A stretch of DNA of 64,000 nt. Source: Peribolospora baueri. Taxonomy: Eukaryota > Basidiomycota > Peribolosporomycetes > Peribolosporales > Peribolosporaceae. Of this stretch, positions 46,500 to 57,973 are shown piece after piece (the stretch's first letter is position 1; each line of letters opens with the position of its first letter). The notes below the pieces were generated by a model that saw only the letters and a list, made by a program, of their open reading frames with translations, was not told the origin of the DNA and searched no databases. Made by a program: the position numbers and the translations under genes. Location of the stretch: the NCBI GenBank assembly GCA_029717555.1, contig JAMDHS010000076.1:30813-94812 (forward strand), in the 5' to 3' direction.

Positions 46500-49461
46500 A
46501 TGGTGAACATTACCTATGGCGTCCTCGACGCTCCCGGTAGCACTCAGGCCGGTGGCGCCAAGCTCCTGACTCCGAATGGGACTGACTTGATCGCCACTTT
46601 GAAGGGTGAGCAACGAGCAGCGAGCTACGAGCAACGAGCAACGAACGGGCTCTGCACCTTGAAAGCCCCTCCGCCATTGTGCGGGCGAGGACAGCAACCG
46701 ACGAACGTGCTTGAGGTGGCTTGTTGCTGAGGTCCTTACCTCCTCTTCTCCTCGCCATGCTGCGCCAACCGCAGACGGCACCGTCGTCGAGTACAATCCT
46801 GGTGACATCTCCTGGATCCTGACTTGCACCGCCCTGGTCTGGATGATGATCCCGGGACTTGGTTACCTCGTGAGTCCATGACCTCTTCCCCCCGTTCCTC
46901 GAATGCGTCTCTTATGAACTCTGGGATGCCGTCTTTCGCCGGTCCCATCCGCTTGCCTTGCTCCGCTTTGGCAGTACTCGGGCCTAGTGCGACGCAAGAA
47001 CGCCCTCAGCTTGCTCTTGCTCACTCTTGCCAGCATGGGTGAGTGCCGTTCTTGCGTTTTCATATCGGCGCGTTCGTGCTGCTCCTTGTTGCGCTCTCGC
47101 CGAGCAAGACCAAGGCGACGCGTCGAATCCCACGTTGGAAGCGTCGTCGGTGGGAGAAGAGGGAGTGAGGTTGTAAAGGGGATGGCTAAAATGAAAGGCG
47201 GCGATTGATCGGGACGTACAGCGAAGAGCGGCGTCGAGGAACTTGGCCCCGGGGAGGCGGGGTGCAGATATATCCTGGGTGGAGCGCCTTATCTCTGGCC
47301 TCTTTTGGTTGGGTCCCTCATCGCTATCTAACCGCTCCGCCCCCTGCCTCTATCTCCCGTGCCCCTTCTCTTCCTCCCCACAGCGGTTATCTCGTTTGAG
47401 TGGTTCTTCTGGGTGAGTTCCGTCCCTCACCACCATCATCGACCATGCTCCCGCTGAGTCGCGCTCAGAAAAGCGATACAACCATGCGCAGTACTCGAAA
47501 ATGTCTTTGGTCTGACTTGTGGTGCCATTCGCGGTCTCCTTCGTCTCGTAGGGGTACTCGCTCACGTTCTCCTCCTCAGGAGGCGCCTTCCTGGGCAACC
47601 TTCGCAACTTCGGCTTCATGAACGTCCTCGAGGCCCCCGCGGCGGCGTCCAACAACAAGCTGCCCGAGGTGGTATACGCGATATACGAGTGCATGTTCGC
47701 TGCTCTCGTCCCGTGAGTCACTCCTGCCCGTCGCCCGTCGCCTTTCTCTTCGTATCGTCTGCTGACATTTCTCCCACTCCCCGCTTCCCATTTCCCACTC
47801 ACTTCGGGCTTGCAACTCTACCCATTCAGCGCCATCGCCATTGGTGCTGCTTGCGAACGCGGACGCGTTTGGCCCGCGCTCGTCTTTGTCTTTTGCTGGG
47901 GGACGTTGTGCTACAACCCTCTGGCGAGCTGGATCTGGTCCCCCAATGGTTGGGCGTACAAGTGGGGAGGTGAGTCGCGCCTCCTTTCGAGTTCGTATCC
48001 CTTCCTTCGTCCTCGCCCGCCATTTTTACCCGGCACCTGTACGCCTGTTCTCTCTTCAGTGCTGGACTATGCTGGTGGCGGTCCGGTCGAGATCGCGTCC
48101 GGCACCACCGGCTTCATCTACTCGTACTACCTTGGCCCTCGCCATGGCTATGGCACCGAGAGGCTTCTCTACAAGCCTCACAACGTCTCCCACATCGTCA
48201 TCGGCACCGCCCTCCTCTGGGTTGGTTGGCTCGGCTTCAACGGCGGCTCCACCTTTGCCGCCAACCTCAAAGCCGCTCTCGCCATCGTTGACACCAACCT
48301 CGCGGGTTCCGTTGGCGGTCTGGTCTGGATGATTTTGGACTACCGCCTCGAGAGGAAGTGGTCCGTTGTCGGCTTCTGCACAGGAGCCATCGCCGGTCTG
48401 GTCGCCATCACCCCTGCAGCTGGCTATGTCGGGTGAGTGACAAGGCGTGGACGTCAGTAAGGCCGTTTCACTCAAATGCTCACTCTCTTCCGCTCCCTCG
48501 GACGTGACACTCGCACAGCGCGCCCGCCTCGGTTCTCATCGGCGCAGCCGCGGCGGGCCTGTCCAACTTTGCGACGAGTCTGAAAGTGTTCTTGCGAAAC
48601 GACGACGCCATGGACGTGTTCGCCTGTCACGCCCTCTCCGGCGCCGTCGGTCTCTTCCTCACCGGCATCTTTGCGCAAAAGTCGGTGGCGTTCAACGACG
48701 CTTTCCTCGTCATTCCCGGCGGCTGGCTCGACGGTCATTTTGTCCAACTGCCCATTCAGCTCGCCTGGATCGCGGTCAGCACCGCGTGGTGCGCCGGTGT
48801 GACGTTCGCCATCATGTTCGTTCTCGACCATATCCCCGGCATCGGGCCTTTCCGAAGCAGCGAGGAGGCCGAGATCATCGGTATTGACGAGGAGCAGCTT
48901 GGCGAGTGGGCTTATGACTGTGAGTGGGCGTTCGTCTCCTGGGACTTTTTTTCTTGGCTTTCCAGTCCGTCGTTATCCACATGTGAATGCCCTGGACGTT
49001 CTGACTCGTTCCTCCCGCGCGCTCCAGACGCCTACATGAACCGAGACCTCGAGGGCAACTACTACGTCACTGGCGATGACGCGGGCACTGGCTCAGCCGA
49101 GGAGGTCCGCGTCGGTCGCACCGGCCAGAAGCAAGAGAAGGTCATAGAGGGCCCTGGTGAGGTTGCGCTTTCGCGCGCTGAAGTCGCAGAAAAGACGACC
49201 TCCGACGCCGGTGCCGGAGACGCTTCTCCGAGTGCCCGTGAGACGGAGGAGAGTGGCTCCGCCGAACAGACCGCATCCACCGCCGCCGACGGGAATGGCT
49301 CCGTCGGAGCGTTGCATTCTCGTCCTTCGAGCCCGCCGCCGTCTACTACCGACGGGACAGCGCGAAGAAATGCGCCCGGCAGCGAGATTCGCGTGACCGG
49401 CCCAGCGCCGAGCAACGAGCGAGAACGTTTTGCCTGGTCGAGGGAACAGAGGCGGTACTGA
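46500..49461 (+). CDS. Ammonium transporter, Mep1/Mep3-type (Amt/MEP/Rh family)
   Basis: Plasma-membrane ammonium transporter with eleven expected transmembrane helices. ATG 46500 (MVNITYGVLDAPG). Exon 1 ends at 46605 and exon 2 starts at 46775 with 'GTVVEYNPGDISWILTCTAL'. Then come 'VWMMIPGLGYL' and YSGLVRRKNALSLL (TM1-2), 'AVISFEWFFWGYSLTFS', 'GNLRNFGFMNV', 'YAIYECMFAALVPAIAIGAA', 'VFVFCWGTLCYNPLASWIW', 'VLDYAGGGPVEIASGTTGFI', 'HVVIGTALLWVGWLGFNGGS'-like and 'DDAMDVFACHALSGAVGLFL'. The first twin-His position is Glu (codon 48089-48091) while the second His (48628-48630) is kept, the pattern known for fungal Mep1/Mep3 rather than the Mep2 sensor clade. The cytosolic tail of ~150 residues is acidic/Ser-rich and ends 'SREQRRY'. 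About nine introns. Confidence 0.96.
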
Positions 49462-50542
49462 TCACCACACCACACCACTCCGCGCCCTGGTCGGCGCATC
49501 CCTACCCTTTCTGTCTGCTCGGTTTGACAAAAAGCCCTTCGCCGCCCTGCGCGTTTCTGGCCTTCCCTTCCTCTCTGCATCCCCGACGGCCCTCATGTCG
49601 TCGCGCGGCCCTCGTCGTTCCTTTCGACCCCTTTCTCCTTCCGGCATCATTCATCCATCCATCCATTCGTCCATCCATCCTTCCATTTCCCTCATTCGTC
49701 CGTCTTTCTTTCCTCCATTTGCTACGTCTACGACTCGCCTTAGAGGACTTTTATCGGCGCTCCTCTCCGCTCGCACTTTATCGCCCGTGCGCTTTTGTTC
49801 TTTCCTTCCCGCGAAATGGCGGGAAGGCCCCAGCTTATCTGTCTACCTATTTCCAGCCCTTCTTGGCCCGCACGCGACCCGCATGTACACAATCTTTTCT
49901 TTTTCCATCTCTCACGCCGCCTCGGACGACGACGAGCTCTAATAGATCGCACGTTTTGTGCACCGGTCGAATGGGAGGCCACAGATAAGAATAGCTCGAT
50001 CTTTGGACGCCGGAAAGGAGCCGCCGCCGGTCTTGAATGTGGCCCTACCTAATAACTGACCCCCGTCGCCCTCTACAAGGACGGTTAAGTACCTGTAAAG
50101 GGAACTGAGGTCGCCTGCTAGCCGGCTGCGGCGTGCTGCGGCGCGGTGGCCCGGACCGAGCGGGGACGTGGCTGTCTGTCGGGTCGCGTGTGGGGTGGTA
50201 AGCTGCTGCCTTCTTTCTCTCCGCCTCCGGTGTCCAGACGGATGGATACACGAATGCGGACAGCCGCCGTCACGCAGGCGCAGAGCAGAGGCTGATGATA
50301 ACTGGACTGACTACTTACTTGTGGCTCGCCGTAGCTAACTTGGGACCGTCCATGGCGGGGCAGTATCGGCGGCCAGGCGGCCATCTTTTCGTGGCGCTCG
50401 GTCGGCCCTGGCCCACGCTGCCCCTGCTTTTAAGCCGGCTCGACGTCCAGGCCGTTCGTTCCCACATCCTCGTCCACATCACTTACAACCTCGCCCTTGT
50501 CTCTCTCTAATTTCTCTCGGTTCGACTCCCGTACTGCTCACC
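49462..50542. other. Intergenic, with ATCC repeat
   Basis: 1.08 kb with a pyrimidine-rich 3' flank of the transporter gene and CATCCATC repeats at about 49645-49690. No gene is recognised. A TTTTAAGCC TATA-like stretch lies at about 50428-50436, ~110 bp upstream of the next ATG. Confidence 0.5.
49645..49690. repeat. ATCC/TTCC tetranucleotide repeat
   Basis: Imperfect tandem CATC/CATT units downstream of the ammonium transporter. Confidence 0.75.
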
Positions 50543-52567
50543 ATGTCGGACGGCAACTGCGTCACCTCCCTGCCCGCGCTCGGGACTGCGCCAGAGTCCG
50601 CCGGCGCCACCACCACCACCTGCGTGCTCCATCGCAAACTGAACGAGGTGCCTCTCCGCCCGTCTCGAGCCAAAGGCAACTACATCTATCTCGAAGACGG
50701 GACACCCATCTTGGACGCGTGCGGCGGCGCGGCGGTCGTCAGCATCGGCCATGCGGACGAGAGGGTCATTGAGGGACTGGTGGACCAGATGAGGACCGTC
50801 GGCTACGTCCACAGCGGAGCGTGGTCGAACCAGGTAAATTAAGCGGACGGATCACCGGACAGGAAGGACCTCTTGCCCCATCCGCCCGTCCCAGCTCACG
50901 CCCGTCCCTCCTCCATCTCTCGCTTTCTTTGCTCCGCGCAAACGGCCGCCCCGCCGAATCAGCCCGCCGAAGAGCTCGCGGCCTACATGTGTAAATCCGC
51001 GGGCATGGCTCGCTGTGTCTTCACCTCTGGAGGTTCCGTGCGTTTCTCTTCCACCTCTTTCCACAACAGCCCGACCCACGGCGTCTCACCAGCGGGCGTC
51101 CTTTCCCTTTTGTTGCACTTCAGGAAGCGCTCGAGTCGGCCATCAAGCTTGCTCGCCAGTACCACGTGGAGAACAAACAACCCGGTCGAGTCCACTTTAT
51201 CGCCCGCGAGCTGAGCTATCACGGCAACACATTGGGAGCGCTCGCTTTGGGCGGCCACAAGGTGAGCCGGCGAGTGAGGCCTTCGATAAACGCGAGCTTT
51301 TCGGGGAGTGACCGAACACCTTCCGTTCCCTTGTCTCCCCCTCCCTCCCCCGTCGGCGTCTCAGCGACGTCGAGATCCGTACCTGCCTCTCCTATCGTCC
51401 AACTTTCACAAAGTCTCTCCCTGTTATGTTTATCGTTACCGGCGACCTGACGAGTCGGACGAACAGTACGTCCAGCGACTCAAGGACGAGCTGGACGCAA
51501 AGTTCCAAGAGCTCGGTCCCGACGCCGTCGCCGCGTTTGTCGCCGAACCCAGTGAGCAGCATCTCTAACTCTTCTCTTCGTCGCTTGAGCGCGACGCGAC
51601 CCCTGACCGGTCTCTTCCTCGAACTCGCGTCACAGTCGTCGGAGCTACCACCGGTTGTGTCCCCGCGGTGCCCGGCTACTTCAAGGCGGTTCGAGAGGTG
51701 TGCGATAAGTATGGAGCCTTGTTGATCATAGACGAGGTGAGCGGTCTGCCCGCCCTCTCACCATGCTCTGTCCTCGCTCGGCATCGTCTCGTGCTCAACG
51801 GGCGTGTCCTATACCTATAGATCATGTCGGGAATGGGCAGGACCGGAAAACTACACGCTTGGCAATGGGAAGGCGTCCAGCCGGATATCCAAGTCGTAGG
51901 CAAAGGCCTCACGGGAGGGTACGCACCTTGCGCCGCCGTCATGATGAAGAAACAAGTCGTCGATGCCTTGGAGGCCGGCTCGGGCGCCTTTGTCAATGGG
52001 TACACGTTTCAGTCATGGGCCATCGGCGCTCGAGCGGGCTACGAGGTGATGAAGATTATCGAGCAGGAGGGATTGGTAGAGCAGTGCAGGAAGAGAGGCG
52101 AGCTGCTCGACAGCGAGCTGCGGGGTCACCTGGGCGACCATAAGCATGTCGGAGACATTCGGTGAGCTCGCCGGGGCACAGAGACCGAGACTGAGACCAG
52201 CTCTGTCGCCGACGCGCTGTCCCACTCAAAAACTCCACACCGCATCCCTCCCCCCCCCCAATCCGCCCTCGGCCGTCGGCCATCCAGCGGCAGAGGCCTG
52301 TTCTTAGGCGTCGAGCTGGTGCTCTCCCGCGAAACTCGGGCTCCGTTCCCGGAAGCGTTCCCGCTGCCGGCGTTGATCGCCGCCGAGACGGTCAAGCGCG
52401 GGGTCATCATCTATCCAGGGATGAAGGGCACTGCAGACGGCACGCTTGGTGACCACGTGCTCATCGCTCCGCCGTACACGGTGACGGAGGAGGAGGTGCG
52501 GACGATCGCCAGGACGCTGAGGGAGAGCTTGGATGCGGCGTTGGAGAAGTGGGATGGGAAGGCCTGA
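50543..52567 (+). CDS. Class III PLP-dependent aminotransferase
   Basis: Fold-type I aminotransferase of the ornithine/GABA/omega-amino-acid group; exact substrate cannot be read from sequence. ATG 50543 ([14 protein letters not shown]). Motifs in order: '[20 protein letters not shown]' and '[15 protein letters not shown]', then '[20 protein letters not shown]' (phosphate-binding GSEA), '[18 protein letters not shown]', '[20 protein letters not shown]' (split by an intron), '[18 protein letters not shown]' (PLP-contacting Asp), '[18 protein letters not shown]' with the Schiff-base Lys, '[18 protein letters not shown]' and '[11 protein letters not shown]'. It ends with TGA at 52565-52567. About 460 aa over seven to eight exons, standard for the class. 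No targeting peptide is evident. Proximity to an ammonium transporter is suggestive of nitrogen metabolism but could be chance. Confidence 0.91.
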
Positions 52568-54013
52568 GAATCAAGATCCGGCCCTCGTGACGCGCTCTGT
52601 TTTCGGGTCAGCGAGTGGTTTTTCGCTCATTCCACCCCGCCCCAGCCTTCTGACCGATCGGTCGTCGTGTTCGTCTCCCCCGCAGTGACGATCTCCGCTT
52701 GATCTCTTTTCCGCCCCGCAGCCGTCATCGCTTGCCAATCCCAAGCTGGCCCATGCTCGGCAAGGGTGCTGCGCGGAGGGAGCGTCTGTAGAATGCATAG
52801 AATCTATTAGGAGGCATGTAGAGCGACGTAGGATAGGGGCGGCGGCCTTGTGAGGCGAGCGTGAGGACGAAATAGACTTCTAGCTGCGCGCTGGTAGCCG
52901 GGGCTGAGCCGCGCTCACTTCCTTCGGCTGGCTGGTCGCCCCGGCAGCGCCATGTCGACTACTCCACTCAGTCTACCTACCTACCATCCATTCATCCATC
53001 CACCGCTTTTTCTCAAACTTGACCAGACCAGACGCACTCTGACGTTCGTTCACCTCCCGTTCGCTCCGGAACCAGAGTGCCGCCAGTGCGAATTGACACC
53101 GCGGCCGTTCGTTGGTCGGGTCGGGCGGGGGCCAACGCTGCGCCCTTTGTCCGCCTGCCCGCCGCGTCGCCTCCCCCGGGTGGTACATCTGCAGGGCGAA
53201 CGAACGAACGAGCGAGCGAGTGGGCGTCTTCGTCTTCGTCCGCACGCGTTCGTACCGTCGTCGTTCTTTGTACCTTTCCGCCTGAATGCTCCGTTCCGCG
53301 CAGGAAAGCCTGGACCCCTAGCGACACCGTCCGCCCGTGTGGCAACCGCACCGCTGAGCAGGCAGCGACTTGCAGGCGCCGGTGTTCTTGTCAACGGCCT
53401 GCGGTAGGGTCCCTCTACGGTCGGTGATGGAACAGGAAGCCGCTCGGGTTGCATGTCGGCGACCATCGCTTTCCCCGCACGCTGATCGTGCTGATCATCG
53501 TCCACTGCAGGCACGCACAGCGGTAACAATTGATTAGTGGCGCCTTTCCGTGGCTGGCGGCGCAGACCCAACCTTGGCCCACTGCACTTCACCTTTCCTC
53601 CACCCATTCTCCTCCGGAGCGAACGGCATGGCGACCGCTATAGCTGCAGAACTATCCGTCGGTCTCTTCTCGTCCCACAGTGGGCCCCTGGGCGTCTTTT
53701 CCTGGACGGAGCGCGTGACTAACCATGAAGGCCATGATGACCGGCAGGCCATCACAAACTCGACACTCTTCCCTTCCACCAACTCTAACTGACCTTGCTC
53801 TCCTTCGCACTTCCATCCGGGACGGACGCTTTGAGAGCTCCACCTGTTCTCCTATCTCGTTACCCCTCACTCTCCTTCCCTTCGCCGCTGCCGGACAGCC
53901 CTTTAAAGTCCCCCGCGGGGCGCTTCTCTTTCTTCACCTCTACCCCTTCGACTCGTTGGCCCGCTCCCCTTCTTGCACCTAACTTACACGCTTCCGTGTC
54001 GCCAACAGACAAC
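52568..54013. promoter_or_regulatory. Intergenic; lipase upstream region
   Basis: 1.45 kb. Contains CTAC/ATCC short repeats at about 52973-52998, GAAC/GAGC repeats at about 53199-53222 and a TATA-like TTTAAA at about 53902-53907, ~110 bp before the lipase ATG, followed by CT-rich sequence. No gene is supported. Confidence 0.5.
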
Positions 54014-55736
54014 ATGCCTTTCTCTCGCGCCACCCTCCTGTCCCTCCTCCTTCTGTCGGCTTCGTTAGCGGTTCCGGTATTGCGCACCGAGCGGTACGCC
54101 GTCGTCCAGCTCGAGGGATTCAAGTCGACGGCCTACTTCAGCTACAATCAGTCTGTTCAGGACGCCGCGAATGGCATCGAGATCGACGCACCGCCGAAGA
54201 CGCAGTCGAAGCGGAGGAACGGAAGCAAGAGGGACAACAACCAGAGCGTCAGCCCCGACATCAACACCAGCCAGGACGTATCGCCGGCCAACTTTGCCGC
54301 TGCTGCTTATTGCGACGTGCATGTCAACCAGTGGTCCTGCGGAGGTGAGCGAAGGCTCATCCACTGGCTGTCGGGACTCGGGGCGCTCACCTTCTCACAT
54401 CTATCTCCCTTCGCGTGTCTGCGTTCGCTCCGCCGGGTTGATAGCCTCATGCAGCGCCACTTCCGACACCCAAGTGCTCGCGACCGGCGGCGACGGCGGT
54501 GGAACTCCGTTCTGTGAGGATCGACCATGATGCTGCCTCGCTCTAGTCGGCGTACACCCCCGCTCACCGGTGTTTTTTTTCAGGGTTTGTCGCCTGGAGC
54601 CCGTCTGAGAACAGGGTCATTGTCAGCCACGAAGGCACTGACCCGACACAGTTCGAGTCGAGTGAGTTGGCTCTCCTTGGCTTCTCTGCGCCTCCCCGCT
54701 CGGCTCATCACTGACCAGGACGTCCGTCGTCGCCCTTACGCATTTCGCAGTCCTTGACGATGCCAAGTTTATCCAGGTCGAGGTAGACCAAAACCTCGCG
54801 CCTGCCACTGGCGGTAACACCGCCTACGTGCACGATGGTTTCCAGTCAACTTGGGAGTCGTCCAGGGCAGATGTCCTGAGCGCCGTTCAGAGCGCGCTGG
54901 GACAGCACCCGGGAGCTTCTGTGCTTGTCGCCGGTCACTCGCTCGGTGCAGCGATCGCCTCGAGTGAATTTTTTCTTTCTCTGCGGCATGGCAAACGACA
55001 CTCTTCCCTGGACCGCCTTAATTTGGCCACGCTAGCTGACGGCCCGTCCTTGGCATCGTATCCTCTGCATCTTTCCCTCGTCCCAGTGGACGCTGTGTAT
55101 TTGCGCAATCAACTCGATTCGAGCGTCGACGTCTCCGCCATCGTATTCGGCCTCCCCCGCGTCGGCAACCAAGCATGGGCCAACGCCGTGGATGCCAAGC
55201 TACCTGGCAAATTCACCCAGTACGTTCGCTCGCTCGTGTTGGCCGGCCGGTGTTTATTCCGTTTCTTCTTGGCGATCCAGCTGACGCGGGCGGACCCCCA
55301 CACAGCGTCGTCAACTTTGCCGACATTATCCCTCACCTCCCGCCGCTAGCCTTCGGCTACGTTCACCCTAGCGGTGAGGTCTTTGTCACCAGCGCCGGTG
55401 GCTCTCAGGCTGTCAACTGCCCTGGCCAGGAGAACGTGAGTGTTAACGTCTTCGTTACCCCTGTCCGATGGTCCGGACGGAACGCCGTCGGCTCTAAAAG
55501 ACGAATGGACTGCTAATTCGCGGTATGGTCGTGCAGAACAACTGTGCCAACTCGCTCAGCGCGTTCCAGTATTCGATCGCGGACCACCTGGGGTGAGCGA
55601 GCCGTCACGAGGCCTAAATAAAGTTTTGAATCCGGGCCAACCTTATCAGCCTTGCTTATCGTGTTTCCCTTTTTCCTCATCCAGTCCCTACTTCGGCGTT
55701 GTGACCGGAACAGGCCCCACATTCTGCGATGCGTGA
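54014..55736 (+). CDS. Secreted class 3 lipase with propeptide
   Basis: Extracellular triacylglycerol lipase of the Lipase_3 (alpha/beta hydrolase) family. The signal peptide MPFSRATLLSLLLLSASLAV is followed by an ~45-residue pro-region ending in dibasic sites (KR at residues 66-67 and 72-73), suited to Kex2-type processing. The mature start includes 'FAAAAYCDVHVNQWSCG', then 'WSPSENRVIVSHEGTDP' (oxyanion-side strand), 'VHDGFQSTWESSRADVL', nucleophile serine in 'SVLVAGHSLGAAIAS', 'IVFGLPRVGNQAWA', catalytic Asp in 'VVNFADIIPHLPP', and catalytic His in 'IADHLGPYFGV'. TGA at 55734-55736. Several introns; one interrupts the segment just after GHSLGAAIAS. Paired cysteines near the N- and C-termini fit the disulfide pattern of fungal lipases. 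Likely nutrient acquisition or host-surface lipid breakdown (inference). Confidence 0.92.
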
Positions 55737-57973
55737 GTGCTTCCATACCGGCCTGTAGTAGATGATGAGCTCGAATTCGTGCTCATCACTCCCCTTGCCA
55801 TCTAATCGGCGTTTCCATCGCCTCCAGGAACCCTTATAACCCCCTTCTGTGACAAGCCTGGACTTGCCTTTTCCCTTTTGTCTTGCACGTTCTCTTTGCA
55901 GCGTCAGTTGGTTGGCCCGAGTCACCGAATGGAACGGAACGGAACCTCCCGCACGCGGATCTGTATGTACCTCACGTTTTGATGCATGCGGGAATGGTAC
56001 GCCGCGCTTTCTCGTTGGATTTGAAGACGAAGACGACGGACGAGACGATGCGATTGGCGTCGACAACACCGTAGACGGTCGCATGAGCTGAGCCGTCTTT
56101 GCCCCACCAGCGTGTCTCCGTCGGCGATCCCGGGGTACAACAACGGTTTTACTGTACTGCAGCAATCCATGGTGTTTTGATACAAGTACAAAGTACGCTT
56201 GGCTACCTTTCCTGATGCACCGTGCCTCAACAGCTCAAGGACCCAGGTCGTCGGTGTTTGGGAACCCGCTCGCTCGCCGCTCGGCTTCCAGCGTCCGTTC
56301 AATAGCTATATTGCACAAGGACGCTCAACGCACAAGCATTAGCATTAGTCTACCTCCCAGCACCACGCCAGCCAGCTTGAATGCGGGACAGGTAGTCGGT
56401 TAGGAGGATTTCAGATTACGGACCGTTGCAGACCACCGTCGACGTGACCTGCATGCATTCCCGGGATCCCTCACGCTGCCTTTTGCGAATCGTCACATAT
56501 CCTCTTCTTCACTTGCGTCGCGATTCCCTCGTCCTTGTTTCGTTCCAACCTCGGGAATGATGAATTTGGCGTCAGCCGTATGGCTTGGTTGTGGGGGCTC
56601 AACCAAGTCGACTCATACGAGCTCGAATCAAGTCGTCGGCTTCCCTCTCAACGCTCTTCTGGTTGTGCTGAGTTGTTCAGTCGCCGCTAGAAGTTCGGTT
56701 TGTCCAAAGCCGTCCCCCCACATCTCTCATCCCTCCTATTGTGGGTCTCGACTCATTGACACGTCCGCCGGCCACCTCGCAGGACGTTTCGCTTCCGCCC
56801 CTTCCTGAGCTCCTTGACCCTCTGCTTACCCTCCGTTTGTAGACGTCCTTCTTCCCCTCAAAGCCTATCGACGCGTGGGGAAAAGCCGACCCTTCCAACT
56901 TCATCACGGCCAAGGTGTCTTTCAAGACGTCCCGGGGGGAAGGAGGAGCATTTCAGGGGCGACGCTTGCGCCGCACGAGATTGAGGCGTGGGCTCGGGAG
57001 ATCGAGCTGAACAACGAGGTGAACGTCAAGGGGGTCAAGACGGCCAAAAGAGTTTGAGTGGCCATACCGTCCGGCATACGGCAAACGTCGCGAATGGTGG
57101 GCGAGGGGCGGTGGCGTGCGCCGGTCGAACGGATGCGGGAGTCGGGCGGAGAGGGAGACGCCATCGCCGTCTCTGCGAGGTTTCAGGCTCGATGGGGCAG
57201 CATCGACGAGGGTCCATTTGATGCGCCTGCGCGCCGGCGCGACTCGGCGACGACAGTGCCTTCCTCCCATCTTCATCTCGGTGGCCTCGTCCCTCCTACT
57301 CGGCCAACTGGTCTCTCCTCCGTTCACAAAACCATTTTATAGCAACTTTACGGCCGAGTCCCGAGATGGACGAGTCGACCTCATCCTCCGTGCCGCCACA
57401 CGCCTACCGGGCAACAACAACAACAGCCCTGGCAGACGAACCATGACAGGAACAAGGAGGCGTCCTCCGAGGCGGGTTACCAAGTGACAACGATCATGTA
57501 CTGGAACATTTGGCTACTAGGTCAGCGCCAGCCAGTTCCAGTGGCTGAAGGACGAGAAGAAGCGAGGCGGGGCGGATCTGATGAGCGGACGGACAGGGAG
57601 ATCGGAAGGAAGGGTCGAGCTTCCGAGAGGGTCTTCGCAGGCCTTCGTTCGTTCGTTCGTTCGATGGAATCGGCTTAATTTCCCCGTTTCATCTTCGGTG
57701 CATAGTTAGTTTATCGACGCGGATGGATCGGATGAACAAAAAAAAAAGGTTTGTCCTTTTCTTTTACTTTATACGAATACGCGCGCGGGGCAGTTAGAAA
57801 GCAGGCGAATGAATACGACAACGAAGTGAACAATGAAACATACGCCTGTTGTCTCGTCTCGTTGAAGAAGGAAGAGAGGGAGGGGGGGAGACAACAAAAA
57901 AAATGTCCTTTCCTGGATAGAAATCGCCTTTCCAGCAAGCACCTAATCCAATCCGAACAAAAAAGCAAAAAAG
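55737..57973. other. Long intergenic region with one weak coding candidate
   Basis: 2.2 kb between convergent genes. Most of it shows no motif. A possible small coding stretch lies at 56842-57057 (listed separately). GTTC repeats occur at about 57643-57663 and an A-rich run at 57738-57747. Confidence 0.5.
56842..57057 (+). other. Possible small coding exon(s), unrecognised, frame broken
   Basis: After an acceptor-like TTTGTAG at 56841 one frame reads TSFFPSKPIDAWGKADPSNF and on to about 56955. A second frame then reads 'LAPHEIEAWAREIELNNEVN' and 'VKGVKTAKRV' to a TGA at 57055-57057. Both halves look compositionally like protein, but they are one base out of register at a G-run near 56955-56959. 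No family is recognised. It could be a small real gene with a sequencing or genetic indel, or a coincidence. Confidence 0.25.

Noticed and set aside
50515-50535. GGTTCGACTCCC match to a tRNA B-box just before the aminotransferase ATG
   Set aside because: No matching A-box, acceptor stem or anticodon arm can be folded from the upstream 80 bases.
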